Source: Sphingopyxis sp. YF1
GTDB lineage: Bacteria; Pseudomonadota; Alphaproteobacteria; Sphingomonadales; Sphingomonadaceae
Direction of reading: 5' to 3'
DNA: 64,000 nt
Assembly: GCF_022701295.1 (NCBI RefSeq)
Contig: NZ_CP033204.1
Span: 2,914,001 to 2,978,000 of the forward strand
Shown here: positions 9,128-17,136 of the stretch, one piece after another
Layout: every line of letters starts with the position of its first letter
Numbering within the stretch: the stretch's first letter is position 1
The notes under the pieces: generated by a model
Seen by the model: the letters and a program-made list of their open reading frames with translations, nothing else
The model's database searches: none
Told to the model about the DNA's origin: nothing
Position numbers and translations under genes: made by a program

Positions 9128-10107
9128 GCCGCGATCTCCTCTTCATACACGTCACGGCGCAACTCGGCGATGTCGGGATAGCTGCTCTCGAGCGCATGCG
9201 CTGCCGCCGCGTCCACTTCGGCGCGAAGCTCGGCATCGATCTTGTCCAGCGTCGTTTCAGGTATTTGGCGCGCAAGAAGTTGTGATCGAAACGCGGGAAC
9301 CGGATCTACCGCTTTCGCAGCGGCCATTTCCTCGGCCGGAATATAATGGCTGTCATCTCCCAAGAGATGGCCGAAGAAGCGGAAAGTCTTGGCCTCTATA
9401 AAGGTGGGGCCCTCGCCGGCTCGCGCCAGATCGACGGCGGTCTTCGCGGCATCATACATGGCGAAGGCATCATTGCCATTCACCTGCACTGAGCGGATCC
9501 CATATCCGATGCCGCGGTCCACCAATTCCTTGCAACCCGTCGACATCGCCTGAGGCGTATGCTCACCATATAGATTATTCTGACAAACGAAGAGCACCGG
9601 AAGCTTCCAGATTTGTGCCATGTTCAGGCTCTCATGGAATGCTCCGATATTCGTAGCCGCGTCGCCGAAGCACACGACCGTAACCTTGTTGTCGCGCTCG
9701 AGCTGGCTGGCCAGCGCGAGACCATTGGCTATCGGCATACCGGATCCGACAATACCGGTCGTAACCATCACGCCTGTTTCGGGATGTGTAATGTGCATCG
9801 GGCCGCCTTTGCCCTTGCATGTTCCGTTTCCCTTACCGGCGAATTCGGACCAGAGGTCCCGTGCGGGAATGCCTTTCGCCAACTGGTCATGCATTCCGCG
9901 GTAGGTCGTTACGAGATAATCGTCCTGCTGCAGAGCGGCCATCAAAGCAGCAGCCAATATCTCCTGCCCTCGCGGACTGTAGTAGAGGATCTGCAATGTT
10001 CCGGAGAGGATGAGATTGCGAAACTTCTCGTCGCACTGATACACGAGATTGGCGCGACGATAGATGTCGAGCAAAACCTCATCGGCAATATGGGTCTGCG
10101 GGGGCAA
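9124..10107 (-). CDS. 2-oxoacid dehydrogenase E1 component, alpha subunit
   Basis: A 327-residue thiamine-diphosphate-binding subunit. The cofactor motif GDAATNIGAFHESLNMA...QNN is near residues 155-185, and the conserved YRGMHDQLAKGIP and GKGGPMHI segments match E1 alpha of acetoin/branched-chain type. It is the first gene of an E1 alpha, E1 beta, lipoyl, SDR train with overlaps throughout. It should catalyse oxidative decarboxylation of a 2-oxo acid together with E1 beta. No E2 or E3 gene is present nearby, so the complex must borrow them or work differently. Confidence 0.92.
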   Translation of the reverse strand: MPPQTHIADEVLLDIYRRANLVYQCDEKFRNLILSGTLQILYYSPRGQEILAAALMAALQQDDYLVTTYRGMHDQLAKGIPARDLWSEFAGKGNGTCKGKGGPMHITHPETGVMVTTGIVGSGMPIANGLALASQLERDNKVTVVCFGDAATNIGAFHESLNMAQIWKLPVLFVCQNNLYGEHTPQAMSTGCKELVDRGIGYGIRSVQVNGNDAFAMYDAAKTAVDLARAGEGPTFIEAKTFRFFGHLLGDDSHYIPAEEMAAAKAVDPVPAFRSQLLARQIPETTLDKIDAELRAEVDAAAAHALESSYPDIAELRRDVYEEEIAA

Positions 10108-10203
10108 GACATGTCTCCATTCGTTTGGGAAAGCCGGGAAGCGCCTGGTGCTCCATCGCGATGATGCAGACCAGGCACCCCATCCTCCCCAGGATTTCGT
10201 CGT

Positions 10204-12531
10204 TCAGAAGCGGTAGCGCATTTCCAGACCATAGGTCCGCGGTTGCCCCCAAGAGGCAATATTAACTCCGAGATTGGCGCCCTCGGGAACGCCGCCCACC
10301 CAATAGCCCCGATTGCCGACATTCTTAACGAAGGCGCTGACAGTGACGGGAGCGGAGAAGGGCTCCTCCCAGTCGAGCCTCACATTGCCGAGTGCATATC
10401 CTGGCAGACGGGTGTCCGGATTGATCGTGTCATTAAGGTTCGAGAAATATTGCCCCGTCTGTGCGTAAAGCTCCGCTCGCAACCCGAGCGAACCCGCGTC
10501 ACCCGGCAGCGGCGCCGTCGCTTGGGCAAACAGCGTGCCGGTCCATTTCGGCGCGTCCGCATATGGTCCGAAATCGACCGAAGTCCCGAAGAAGGAAACG
10601 CGCGGGCTGGTGAACCGAGCATTCGCGTAGGCGATCGATCCGCCGAGTTCGAGCCAGCTTGCCGGTTTGACGTTAATGTCGGCTTCGACACCCGTCACTT
10701 TGGCCTTCGGCACGTTCGCAGTGAATGACAGCGGATTGCCGTTCAAAATATAATATGCGGTCCGCTGAATATCGTCGATCCATTGATTGTATAGGGCAAG
10801 GTTCATCCGCAGGGGGGTATCACCCACCCTTCCGGCAAATTTGGCTCCAACCTCGACGTCCTTCACCTTCTCTGGAAGAAACAGATTTCCGCCGCCAGCA
10901 GCGGTGGCAAACACGGGAGGGGAAAAGCCGTTGAAGCCTCCGGTGCGCCAACTGCCACGCGTCACCGCATAGAGCATGAGGTCCGGCGATACCTGATAAT
11001 CCAGTCCGACCGACCAACTCGGTTTGCTGAACTTTATCCGTTCGGAAGGCGCACTGGCGTAAATCGTGCCGGGCGTCTGCGCGATGGAGAATGTCTCCCA
11101 CGTATAGCGCAAGCCGCCAGTGACGCTCAGCCCGTTGCCGAACCGGTATGTGGCCTGACCAAAAAGCGCGCGCGAGCGATCGACCGTCGACCAACCATAG
11201 GTGACCGGCGTTCCGGGAATCTCAGGAGACAGATCGAAAGCAAGAAGCGGATGGTCCTGCTGGTCCTTTTGGAATGAATAATATCCGCCGATGATGAAGT
11301 CGAGCGAGCCGTCTGCGACGGTTCCCTGAAGCTGCAACTCGTTAGAAAATTGACGGGTACGATATGTCTGGCCGATCGAATCGGCTGGCGAGTTGAGCGC
11401 AGCGAAGATGGGATAGGGCGTGCCATCAAGATCGCTCTGCTCATTGGCTCGCGACCTGGTGAAGCCGACAATATTTTTCAGCTGGAGGTCGCTGCCGAGA
11501 TCAAGCGTCGTCGCGTTAGAGATGAAGCCCGCCCTGGCACGATGCCGCGCCGGGTAATCATTATAGGATGTGAACTTCCCCAAAGTGCGAACATATGCCT
11601 CCAGCGCCTTCACACCATCGGGGTAAACGCCGGGATGTGCCGCAAGAAAGGCCGCAAAAGAGGGAAATGAGGGATCATAAAGGCACCCCGCCGACGAGGA
11701 GGGCGTATATCCATTGTTCGTCAGACCGCATGCATTCGCCGAATATAGAAACGGGTCCGAATTGGTGCCGCCGAACCAGCCATATTGACCAACGAACTCA
11801 TTCGTGAGCCCTTCGAACGGCTTAACGGTCAATGAGACACGAAGCGACCGGGCGTCACTGCCGCCGGTACGGGTATCGCGGTACGCATTATAGACGTTTC
11901 CGTCCGACCGATTATAGTCTCCGGCTACCCGAAGCATCACCCTGTCTGAAGACAGGGGGATATTGACCGCGCCCTGGAGACCAGCTTGGCCAAGGTTTCC
12001 GACACGCGCTGAAACAAAGCCTTCAAACTCGTCGGTGGGCTTTTGCGTTTGATACAGCACGGCCCCGCCGGTCGCATTGCGGCCGAATAGCGTCCCCTGG
12101 GGCCCCTTCAGTATCTGAATTCCCTGAAGGTCGAAGAAAGATGTCGCGGTACTCGCAGAGACCTGCACTTCGTTGATGTACGGAAGAACGCCGGGCGACG
12201 AATTCGAGAAGGCGTCGACCGACTGGCCGCGAATCGAAAAGTTCAGCTGATTCTGGCTAAGATTTTGCCGTACCGTGACCCCGGGCGTCGCAAGTTGAAG
12301 ATCGGCCTCGCTTCGGATTGCCCTCTTCTCCAGATCTTCGGCGCCATAAGCCGAAATGGAAACGGGCACAAGCGCGAGCGATTCTTCCCGGCGCCGAGCC
12401 GTCACCACGATATCGTCGGAAGACGCAACAGTGCCATCGCCTGCTTGCGTATTATCCTGCGCATATACAGGACATGCCGCGACGATTGCCGGCAACACGC
12501 AGCTCAAGGCGCGCAGTCTCGAAATCCTCAT
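10204..12531 (-). CDS. TonB-dependent outer-membrane receptor
   Basis: A 775-residue receptor. A signal peptide (about 1-24) is followed by the TonB-box region DDIVVTARRREE, the plug domain (about 45-165, with GVTVRQNL, IRGQS and the GPQGTLFGRNATGGA motif) and a 22-strand barrel ending in the aromatic MRYRF. It belongs to the large FecA/IroN-like receptor family expanded in sphingomonads, many of which import aromatic or terpenoid carbon sources rather than iron. Its place inside the catabolic train suggests that it imports the substrate of the pathway. The ligand is not readable. Confidence 0.92.
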   Translation of the reverse strand: MRISRLRALSCVLPAIVAACPVYAQDNTQAGDGTVASSDDIVVTARRREESLALVPVSISAYGAEDLEKRAIRSEADLQLATPGVTVRQNLSQNQLNFSIRGQSVDAFSNSSPGVLPYINEVQVSASTATSFFDLQGIQILKGPQGTLFGRNATGGAVLYQTQKPTDEFEGFVSARVGNLGQAGLQGAVNIPLSSDRVMLRVAGDYNRSDGNVYNAYRDTRTGGSDARSLRVSLTVKPFEGLTNEFVGQYGWFGGTNSDPFLYSANACGLTNNGYTPSSSAGCLYDPSFPSFAAFLAAHPGVYPDGVKALEAYVRTLGKFTSYNDYPARHRARAGFISNATTLDLGSDLQLKNIVGFTRSRANEQSDLDGTPYPIFAALNSPADSIGQTYRTRQFSNELQLQGTVADGSLDFIIGGYYSFQKDQQDHPLLAFDLSPEIPGTPVTYGWSTVDRSRALFGQATYRFGNGLSVTGGLRYTWETFSIAQTPGTIYASAPSERIKFSKPSWSVGLDYQVSPDLMLYAVTRGSWRTGGFNGFSPPVFATAAGGGNLFLPEKVKDVEVGAKFAGRVGDTPLRMNLALYNQWIDDIQRTAYYILNGNPLSFTANVPKAKVTGVEADINVKPASWLELGGSIAYANARFTSPRVSFFGTSVDFGPYADAPKWTGTLFAQATAPLPGDAGSLGLRAELYAQTGQYFSNLNDTINPDTRLPGYALGNVRLDWEEPFSAPVTVSAFVKNVGNRGYWVGGVPEGANLGVNIASWGQPRTYGLEMRYRF

Positions 12532-12712
12532 TTACCCTCTCCCTAAATCGGCTGTTTTCCAGCCTTAAGTCATCGTCGAGACGGGCCGCGAACTCGGCAG
12601 AACGCCGTCGCCTCCCATTTTGTCCTCTCGATCATTGATGGGGAAAGGCACAGGAACAATCGACTTACTGTGCAATTTAGCTTTGCGATTTTTGCATGAT
12701 TTGGTTCATTGA

Positions 12713-13135
12713 CTAGGAAAGGGGGTGCAGGCCTAGCGATCGCAGTCCGGCAAGAGCTGCACGTTCGTCATTGTCGGAAGTATCGCCGGTCACAGCGACG
12801 GCACCCACAGGCCTCCCGTCATCGCCGTTGATGACCACACCACCAGCAGCGGGTATGATTCCGCCAGGCACAATCGAGGCGAGGGAGCCGATGAAGCTCG
12901 GACGATCCGCCGCCATCTCTCCCACGGCTCGACTGCTGACACCGAGAAACAGGGCCCCCGAAGCCTTGCCCAGAGCCAGGGCGAACCGACCGTGCGACGC
13001 TCCGTCCTCACGCTGGAATGCCACGACATGCCCGCCAGGGTCCGTGACGACAACACTGAGCGGCTTAAGCTTCATTCGTGCCCTTTCCGCGAGAATGGCA
13101 GAGATAAGCTTGTTGGCGTCAGACAGCGAAATCAT
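12713..13135 (-). CDS. GlcG/HbpS-family heme-binding-like protein
   Basis: A 140-residue protein of the GlcG/HbpS family (PF03928): LSDANKLISA at the N-terminus, VTDPGGHVVAFQREDGA, and the C-terminal GGVVINGDDGRPVGAVAVTGDT. GlcG proteins are commonly encoded with glycolate oxidase subunits; their exact role is unsettled, with heme or cofactor binding proposed for relatives. It follows glcF by 7 bp on the same strand and is evidently part of the glcDEFG unit. Confidence 0.85.
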   Translation of the reverse strand: MISLSDANKLISAILAERARMKLKPLSVVVTDPGGHVVAFQREDGASHGRFALALGKASGALFLGVSSRAVGEMAADRPSFIGSLASIVPGGIIPAAGGVVINGDDGRPVGAVAVTGDTSDNDERAALAGLRSLGLHPLS

Positions 13136-13142
13136 GATGGTT

Positions 13143-14447
13143 TTAACCTTTCCAATGAATCATCGCTTCGGGGAGTGGACCGCCGGTCGCCCAATCTATG
13201 ATTTCGACGATATGAAGAACGGGCCGGGCCACGCCGGGCGCTATCTGCATGGCGCAGCCAATGTTGGCCGTCACGATCAGGTCGGGGGCGAGCCGCTCCA
13301 GATTGTCAGCTTTGCGTTTGCCGAGCTGAGAGGCGAGCGACGGCTGAAGAATATTGTAAGTCCCGGCGGATCCGCAGCACAGGTGAGGCTCGGCTGGCAA
13401 ACGCACTTCGAAACCGACCCGCGTCAAAAGATCCGATCCGATGCTGCCGATCTTTTGGCCATGCTGCAACGAACAGGGCGCGTGATAGGCAATGCTCGGA
13501 AGCGGAGTGTCGCGCGTCGGCGGCAAGGCAATACGCGACAGCAGTTCCGTGCTGTCACATACGAGCGCGGCCAACTCGCGCGCTGTCTCGGCAAGGTCGC
13601 CGTCATCGCGCAGAAGATGGGCATAGTCCTTGAGCATCGAACCGCATCCCGAGGCGGTTGTCACGATCCCCAGCACCGGACCTTTAGAAATCTCGTCCCG
13701 CCAAGCCCTGACATTATCGCGCACAAATTCGAGACTCTCCTCGCGGCGCCCCAGATGATGAGGGATCGCACCGCAGCACACCTCGCCCTTCGCGACGACC
13801 ACCTCAACACCTGACCGTTTCAGGACGCGGGTTAGTCCCGCACTGAACGACGGACGTAACGAGGGCTCGATACATCCACCGAACAGGATAACGCGCCCGA
13901 TGGGTTGCTCGACTTGACTTTCCGGTACAACGGAAGCTGTTGGCCGTCCGGATGCGGGCACCATACGCAGCATCGCGGCAAGCGGCGCGGTTAGCGACGT
14001 CCTCGCAAGGAGAGGCGACAGCGGGCGCGCCAGTCTTCCGAGCCGCAGTGCCATCCGAAACCGGCGCGGAAAAGGCAATATGCGGGCCAAGGCCCAGCGG
14101 AGCATACGGTCGGTGAAAGGGCGCTTATAGTGCGTCTCGATATAAGCCCGTCCATGGTCGATGAGATGCATATAATCGACCCCCGATGGGCAAGTCGAAG
14201 TGCAGGAGAGACAGGACAGGCAGCGATCGATGTGCGTCACGACTTCGCGAGTAGGCGTCGCCTCCTGCTCCAGCATCTCTTTGAGCAAATAGATGCGCCC
14301 TCGCGGGGAATCGAGTTCATTGCCGAGAAGAACATAGGTTGGGCAGGTCGCGGTGCAGAAGCCGCAGTGGACGCATTTACGTATAGCTCGTTCCGCTGCG
14401 GCGGTCTCCGTGTCCGCAAGCTGCGTTTCGGAAAAATGGGTTTGCAT
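13143..14447 (-). CDS. Glycolate oxidase iron-sulfur subunit GlcF
   Basis: A 434-residue protein from the ATG at 14447, which shares one base with the GlcE stop (TGATG). Two 4Fe-4S motifs lie at the N-terminus (CVHCGFCTATCP at about residues 25-36 and CLSCLSCTSTCP at about 76-87). The C-terminal two thirds hold the two cysteine-rich CCG-type domains (GGCIEPS..., EVCCGAIPHHLG; PCSLQHG..., LCCGSAGTYN) that link electron transfer to the quinone pool. With GlcD and GlcE it forms a membrane-associated complex oxidising glycolate or a similar 2-hydroxy acid. Confidence 0.92.
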   Translation of the reverse strand: MQTHFSETQLADTETAAAERAIRKCVHCGFCTATCPTYVLLGNELDSPRGRIYLLKEMLEQEATPTREVVTHIDRCLSCLSCTSTCPSGVDYMHLIDHGRAYIETHYKRPFTDRMLRWALARILPFPRRFRMALRLGRLARPLSPLLARTSLTAPLAAMLRMVPASGRPTASVVPESQVEQPIGRVILFGGCIEPSLRPSFSAGLTRVLKRSGVEVVVAKGEVCCGAIPHHLGRREESLEFVRDNVRAWRDEISKGPVLGIVTTASGCGSMLKDYAHLLRDDGDLAETARELAALVCDSTELLSRIALPPTRDTPLPSIAYHAPCSLQHGQKIGSIGSDLLTRVGFEVRLPAEPHLCCGSAGTYNILQPSLASQLGKRKADNLERLAPDLIVTANIGCAMQIAPGVARPVLHIVEIIDWATGGPLPEAMIHWKG

Positions 14448-15643
14448 CAAAAGCGCCCTGTCTCGAATATGCCGGAAGGATCGAAGCCCCGACGAACCCG
14501 GCCTTCGAGCGCGGCCAGCGGCGCGGAAGATGTCTCGAACGCTGCAACGCGCTCGCGTACTTCGTCAGGCGCACGAAGCAGCATCGCGTGGCCGCCGAAC
14601 GCGGTAGCAATCTCGCGAACCCTGACACTTTTGTCGCCAACGCTGACCCACAATAGTCCGCCGGCCCAATCCATCCAGTAGCTGGCACCAAGCGTTTCGA
14701 GCGCTTCCAAGCAGGCGGAAGCCCTGCTCGGCAAGATGCTGACGCGCCAGAGCGGCTGGTCGAATGGTAAAGCCACATTCGGCCCGATCGCGCTCCAGTC
14801 GCAAGTCTCGGCACCGATCATGTCTACGGGGCGCTCTCCCACGTTGTCCGAAATGAACCGAACCAGGTGATCACACCTTGCCTCGACCGATTCACGGAAT
14901 CCTTCTATCAGGAAGTCCGTCACGGAATGCTCGGCACCGGTACAGTGCCAAGCCAATGGTGCAGGAAAATGGCGAGCCGCAGCGATTTCCGTGGACGTAC
15001 CGAGAGCATGAGCCATGAGATTGGCGGACTGATTGACACCAAGGCCAGTGACGCGGACGGTTGTCGACACTTGAGGTCGCGGCATTGTTTTTAACGTGAC
15101 CTCGACGAGCGCGGCGAGACGCCCCCAACTGCCCGCCATCAGCTTGGGAAGGTCGTAGCCCGTAACGTTTTTCACGACGCGTCCGCCGGCTACAAACAGT
15201 TCGCCGCGTCCGGAGACGGCCGTAAAGCCAAGCAGATGGTCGCGTGCCGCGCCGCGGGCGAGGCGGCGCGAGCCAGAGGCATTGGCAGCCAGGACCCCGC
15301 CAATAGTCGCAGTGCCCTCCACACCGAACAGCGATGCATGGTCGAACGGATCGAAGCCCAGCACCTGCTGCTCCGCCTCAAGCGCGCTCGCAATCACATG
15401 AAGAGGCGTTCCGGCGCCTGCCGTGAGCACGAGTTCGGCAGGTTCATAGGAATTGATGCCGCTGAACCCTCGCATATCCAGCACCTTCTCGCGGCCTAGG
15501 GGACGGCCGACCAGATCCTTTGTTCCGCCACCCCGGATACGCAGCTTTTCTCCCGCACAAGCTGCATCGTTGATCACGTAGCGCAGGTCATCAGCGTTAC
15601 CGGGGCGGTACACCCTGGCGCATGATTCAATCGGAATTGTCAT
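14447..15643 (-). CDS. Glycolate oxidase subunit GlcE (FAD-binding)
   Basis: A 398-residue subunit with an FAD-binding PCMH fold: IRGGGTKDLVGRPLG near residue 36, GTATIGGVLAANASGSRR and RVVKNVTGYDLPKLMAGSWG. The start at 15643 was chosen because it shares one base with the GlcD stop (TGATG) and begins MTIPIES; longer in-frame starts lie inside glcD. It is shorter than GlcD and lacks the full C-terminal oxidase domain, as is usual for GlcE. Confidence 0.9.
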   Translation of the reverse strand: MTIPIESCARVYRPGNADDLRYVINDAACAGEKLRIRGGGTKDLVGRPLGREKVLDMRGFSGINSYEPAELVLTAGAGTPLHVIASALEAEQQVLGFDPFDHASLFGVEGTATIGGVLAANASGSRRLARGAARDHLLGFTAVSGRGELFVAGGRVVKNVTGYDLPKLMAGSWGRLAALVEVTLKTMPRPQVSTTVRVTGLGVNQSANLMAHALGTSTEIAAARHFPAPLAWHCTGAEHSVTDFLIEGFRESVEARCDHLVRFISDNVGERPVDMIGAETCDWSAIGPNVALPFDQPLWRVSILPSRASACLEALETLGASYWMDWAGGLLWVSVGDKSVRVREIATAFGGHAMLLRAPDEVRERVAAFETSSAPLAALEGRVRRGFDPSGIFETGRF

Positions 15644-17136
15644 CAGAATCTCGGGAGCTCGGGGAAGCGGCTGTGGCCGCCATGAACATGCACCCGGCCG
15701 AGTTCGGCGCATCGGTGCAACGTCGGGAACATCTTCCCTGGATTGAGCAGCAATTTTGGATCGAAGGCGCATTTGACCCGCTGTTGATGCTGAAGATCGA
15801 TTCTCGTGAACATCTCCGGCATCAAATCCCGCTTCTCGACCCCGACGCCATGTTCGCCGGTCAACACACCGCCGACCTCCACGCACAGCCGCAAGATATC
15901 ATTGCCGAAGGCTTCGGCGCTCTCGAGCTGCCCCTGTTGATTGGCGTCGTAGAGGATGAGCGGATGGAGATTTCCATCCCCCGCGTGAAAAACATTGGCG
16001 ACACCTAACCCATAGTGACGCGACAGTTCTTCCACCCGCTGGAGCACCTCTGGGAGGCGGCCGCGCGGAATGGTACCATCCATACAATAATAATCGGGTG
16101 CGATGCGCCCGACTGCCGGAAAGGCCGCCTTGCGCCCCTTCCAGAATGTGAGCCGCTCCGCTTCGTCGCGGGATATTCGGCATGAGGTAGCACCATTGGC
16201 GCTCGCGATCTGCTCGATCCGCGATGCCAGAGCCGCGCACTCCGCCTCGGGCCCATCGACCTCAACGATCAGCAGCGCCTCGACATCGAGCGGATATCCG
16301 GCGCGGACAAATGCCTCGGCGGCATGAATGGCCGGCCGATCCATCATTTCCATGCCTGCCGGAATGATGCCGGCGGCGATGACGTCCGCCACACACTGGC
16401 CCGCGCCAGCGACCGTTTCGAAACCGATCAGTAGCCCCCGGGCGGTATCCGGGGTTGGCAGGATACGCAGGGTTACCTCCGTGACGATGCCGAGCAACCC
16501 TTCCGAACCGACAATGACGCCAAGGAGATCAAGACCGGGGCCTTCGAGCGTGCCATTCCCGATCCGGAGAACCGTTCCGTCCATGAGAACAAGTTCGACA
16601 CCAAGAACATTATTGGTCGTGAGCCCATATTTGAGACAATGGACCCCGCCGGAATTCTCGGCGATATTTCCTCCCACCGTGCAGGCGATCTGGCTCGACG
16701 GATCAGGAGCGTAGTAGAAGCCCTGTTTCTCAACGGCCTTGGTGACCGCGAGATTGGTCACGCCAGGCTCCACGACCGCCAGCCGGTTCTCGAAATCGAG
16801 CGAAACGATGCGGCTAAACCGCGTCATGACGACAAGCACACTGTCGGCGAGAGGAAGCGCGCCGCCTGAAAGCGAAGTGCCAGCCCCGCGCGGAACCACC
16901 CGAATTTCTTCAGCATTGCAATAAGCCAGAATGCGGGACACCTGATCGGTCGTTTCCGGAAGCACCGCGATCATCGGTGGTTGTCGATAGGCCGTGAGAC
17001 CATCGCTCTCGAAGGCTTGCAGCCGGTCGGCATCCGCGATCACGCCCTCGCCGGGAACGATTGCACGTAACGCCGCAACGATCGCGGCGCGCTTCGCAAT
17101 CACCGCTCGATCCGGCTCGGGCATCCGGATCGTCAT
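15643..17136 (-). CDS. Glycolate oxidase subunit GlcD (FAD-linked)
   Basis: A 497-residue catalytic subunit. The ATG at 17136 overlaps the preceding gene by 4 bp. The FAD-binding PCMH domain holds PRGAGTSLSGGALP (about residue 80) and GGNIAENSGGVHCLKYG; the C-terminal FAD-oxidase domain shows VANVFHAGDGNLHPLILYD and GGVLTGEHGVGVEKRD, the signature of GlcD/D-lactate dehydrogenases. In E. coli this enzyme converts glycolate to glyoxylate. Here it is embedded between an acyl-CoA dehydrogenase and E1 genes, so a larger 2-hydroxy acid may be the real substrate; that is inference. Confidence 0.92.
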   Translation of the reverse strand: MTIRMPEPDRAVIAKRAAIVAALRAIVPGEGVIADADRLQAFESDGLTAYRQPPMIAVLPETTDQVSRILAYCNAEEIRVVPRGAGTSLSGGALPLADSVLVVMTRFSRIVSLDFENRLAVVEPGVTNLAVTKAVEKQGFYYAPDPSSQIACTVGGNIAENSGGVHCLKYGLTTNNVLGVELVLMDGTVLRIGNGTLEGPGLDLLGVIVGSEGLLGIVTEVTLRILPTPDTARGLLIGFETVAGAGQCVADVIAAGIIPAGMEMMDRPAIHAAEAFVRAGYPLDVEALLIVEVDGPEAECAALASRIEQIASANGATSCRISRDEAERLTFWKGRKAAFPAVGRIAPDYYCMDGTIPRGRLPEVLQRVEELSRHYGLGVANVFHAGDGNLHPLILYDANQQGQLESAEAFGNDILRLCVEVGGVLTGEHGVGVEKRDLMPEMFTRIDLQHQQRVKCAFDPKLLLNPGKMFPTLHRCAELGRVHVHGGHSRFPELPRF

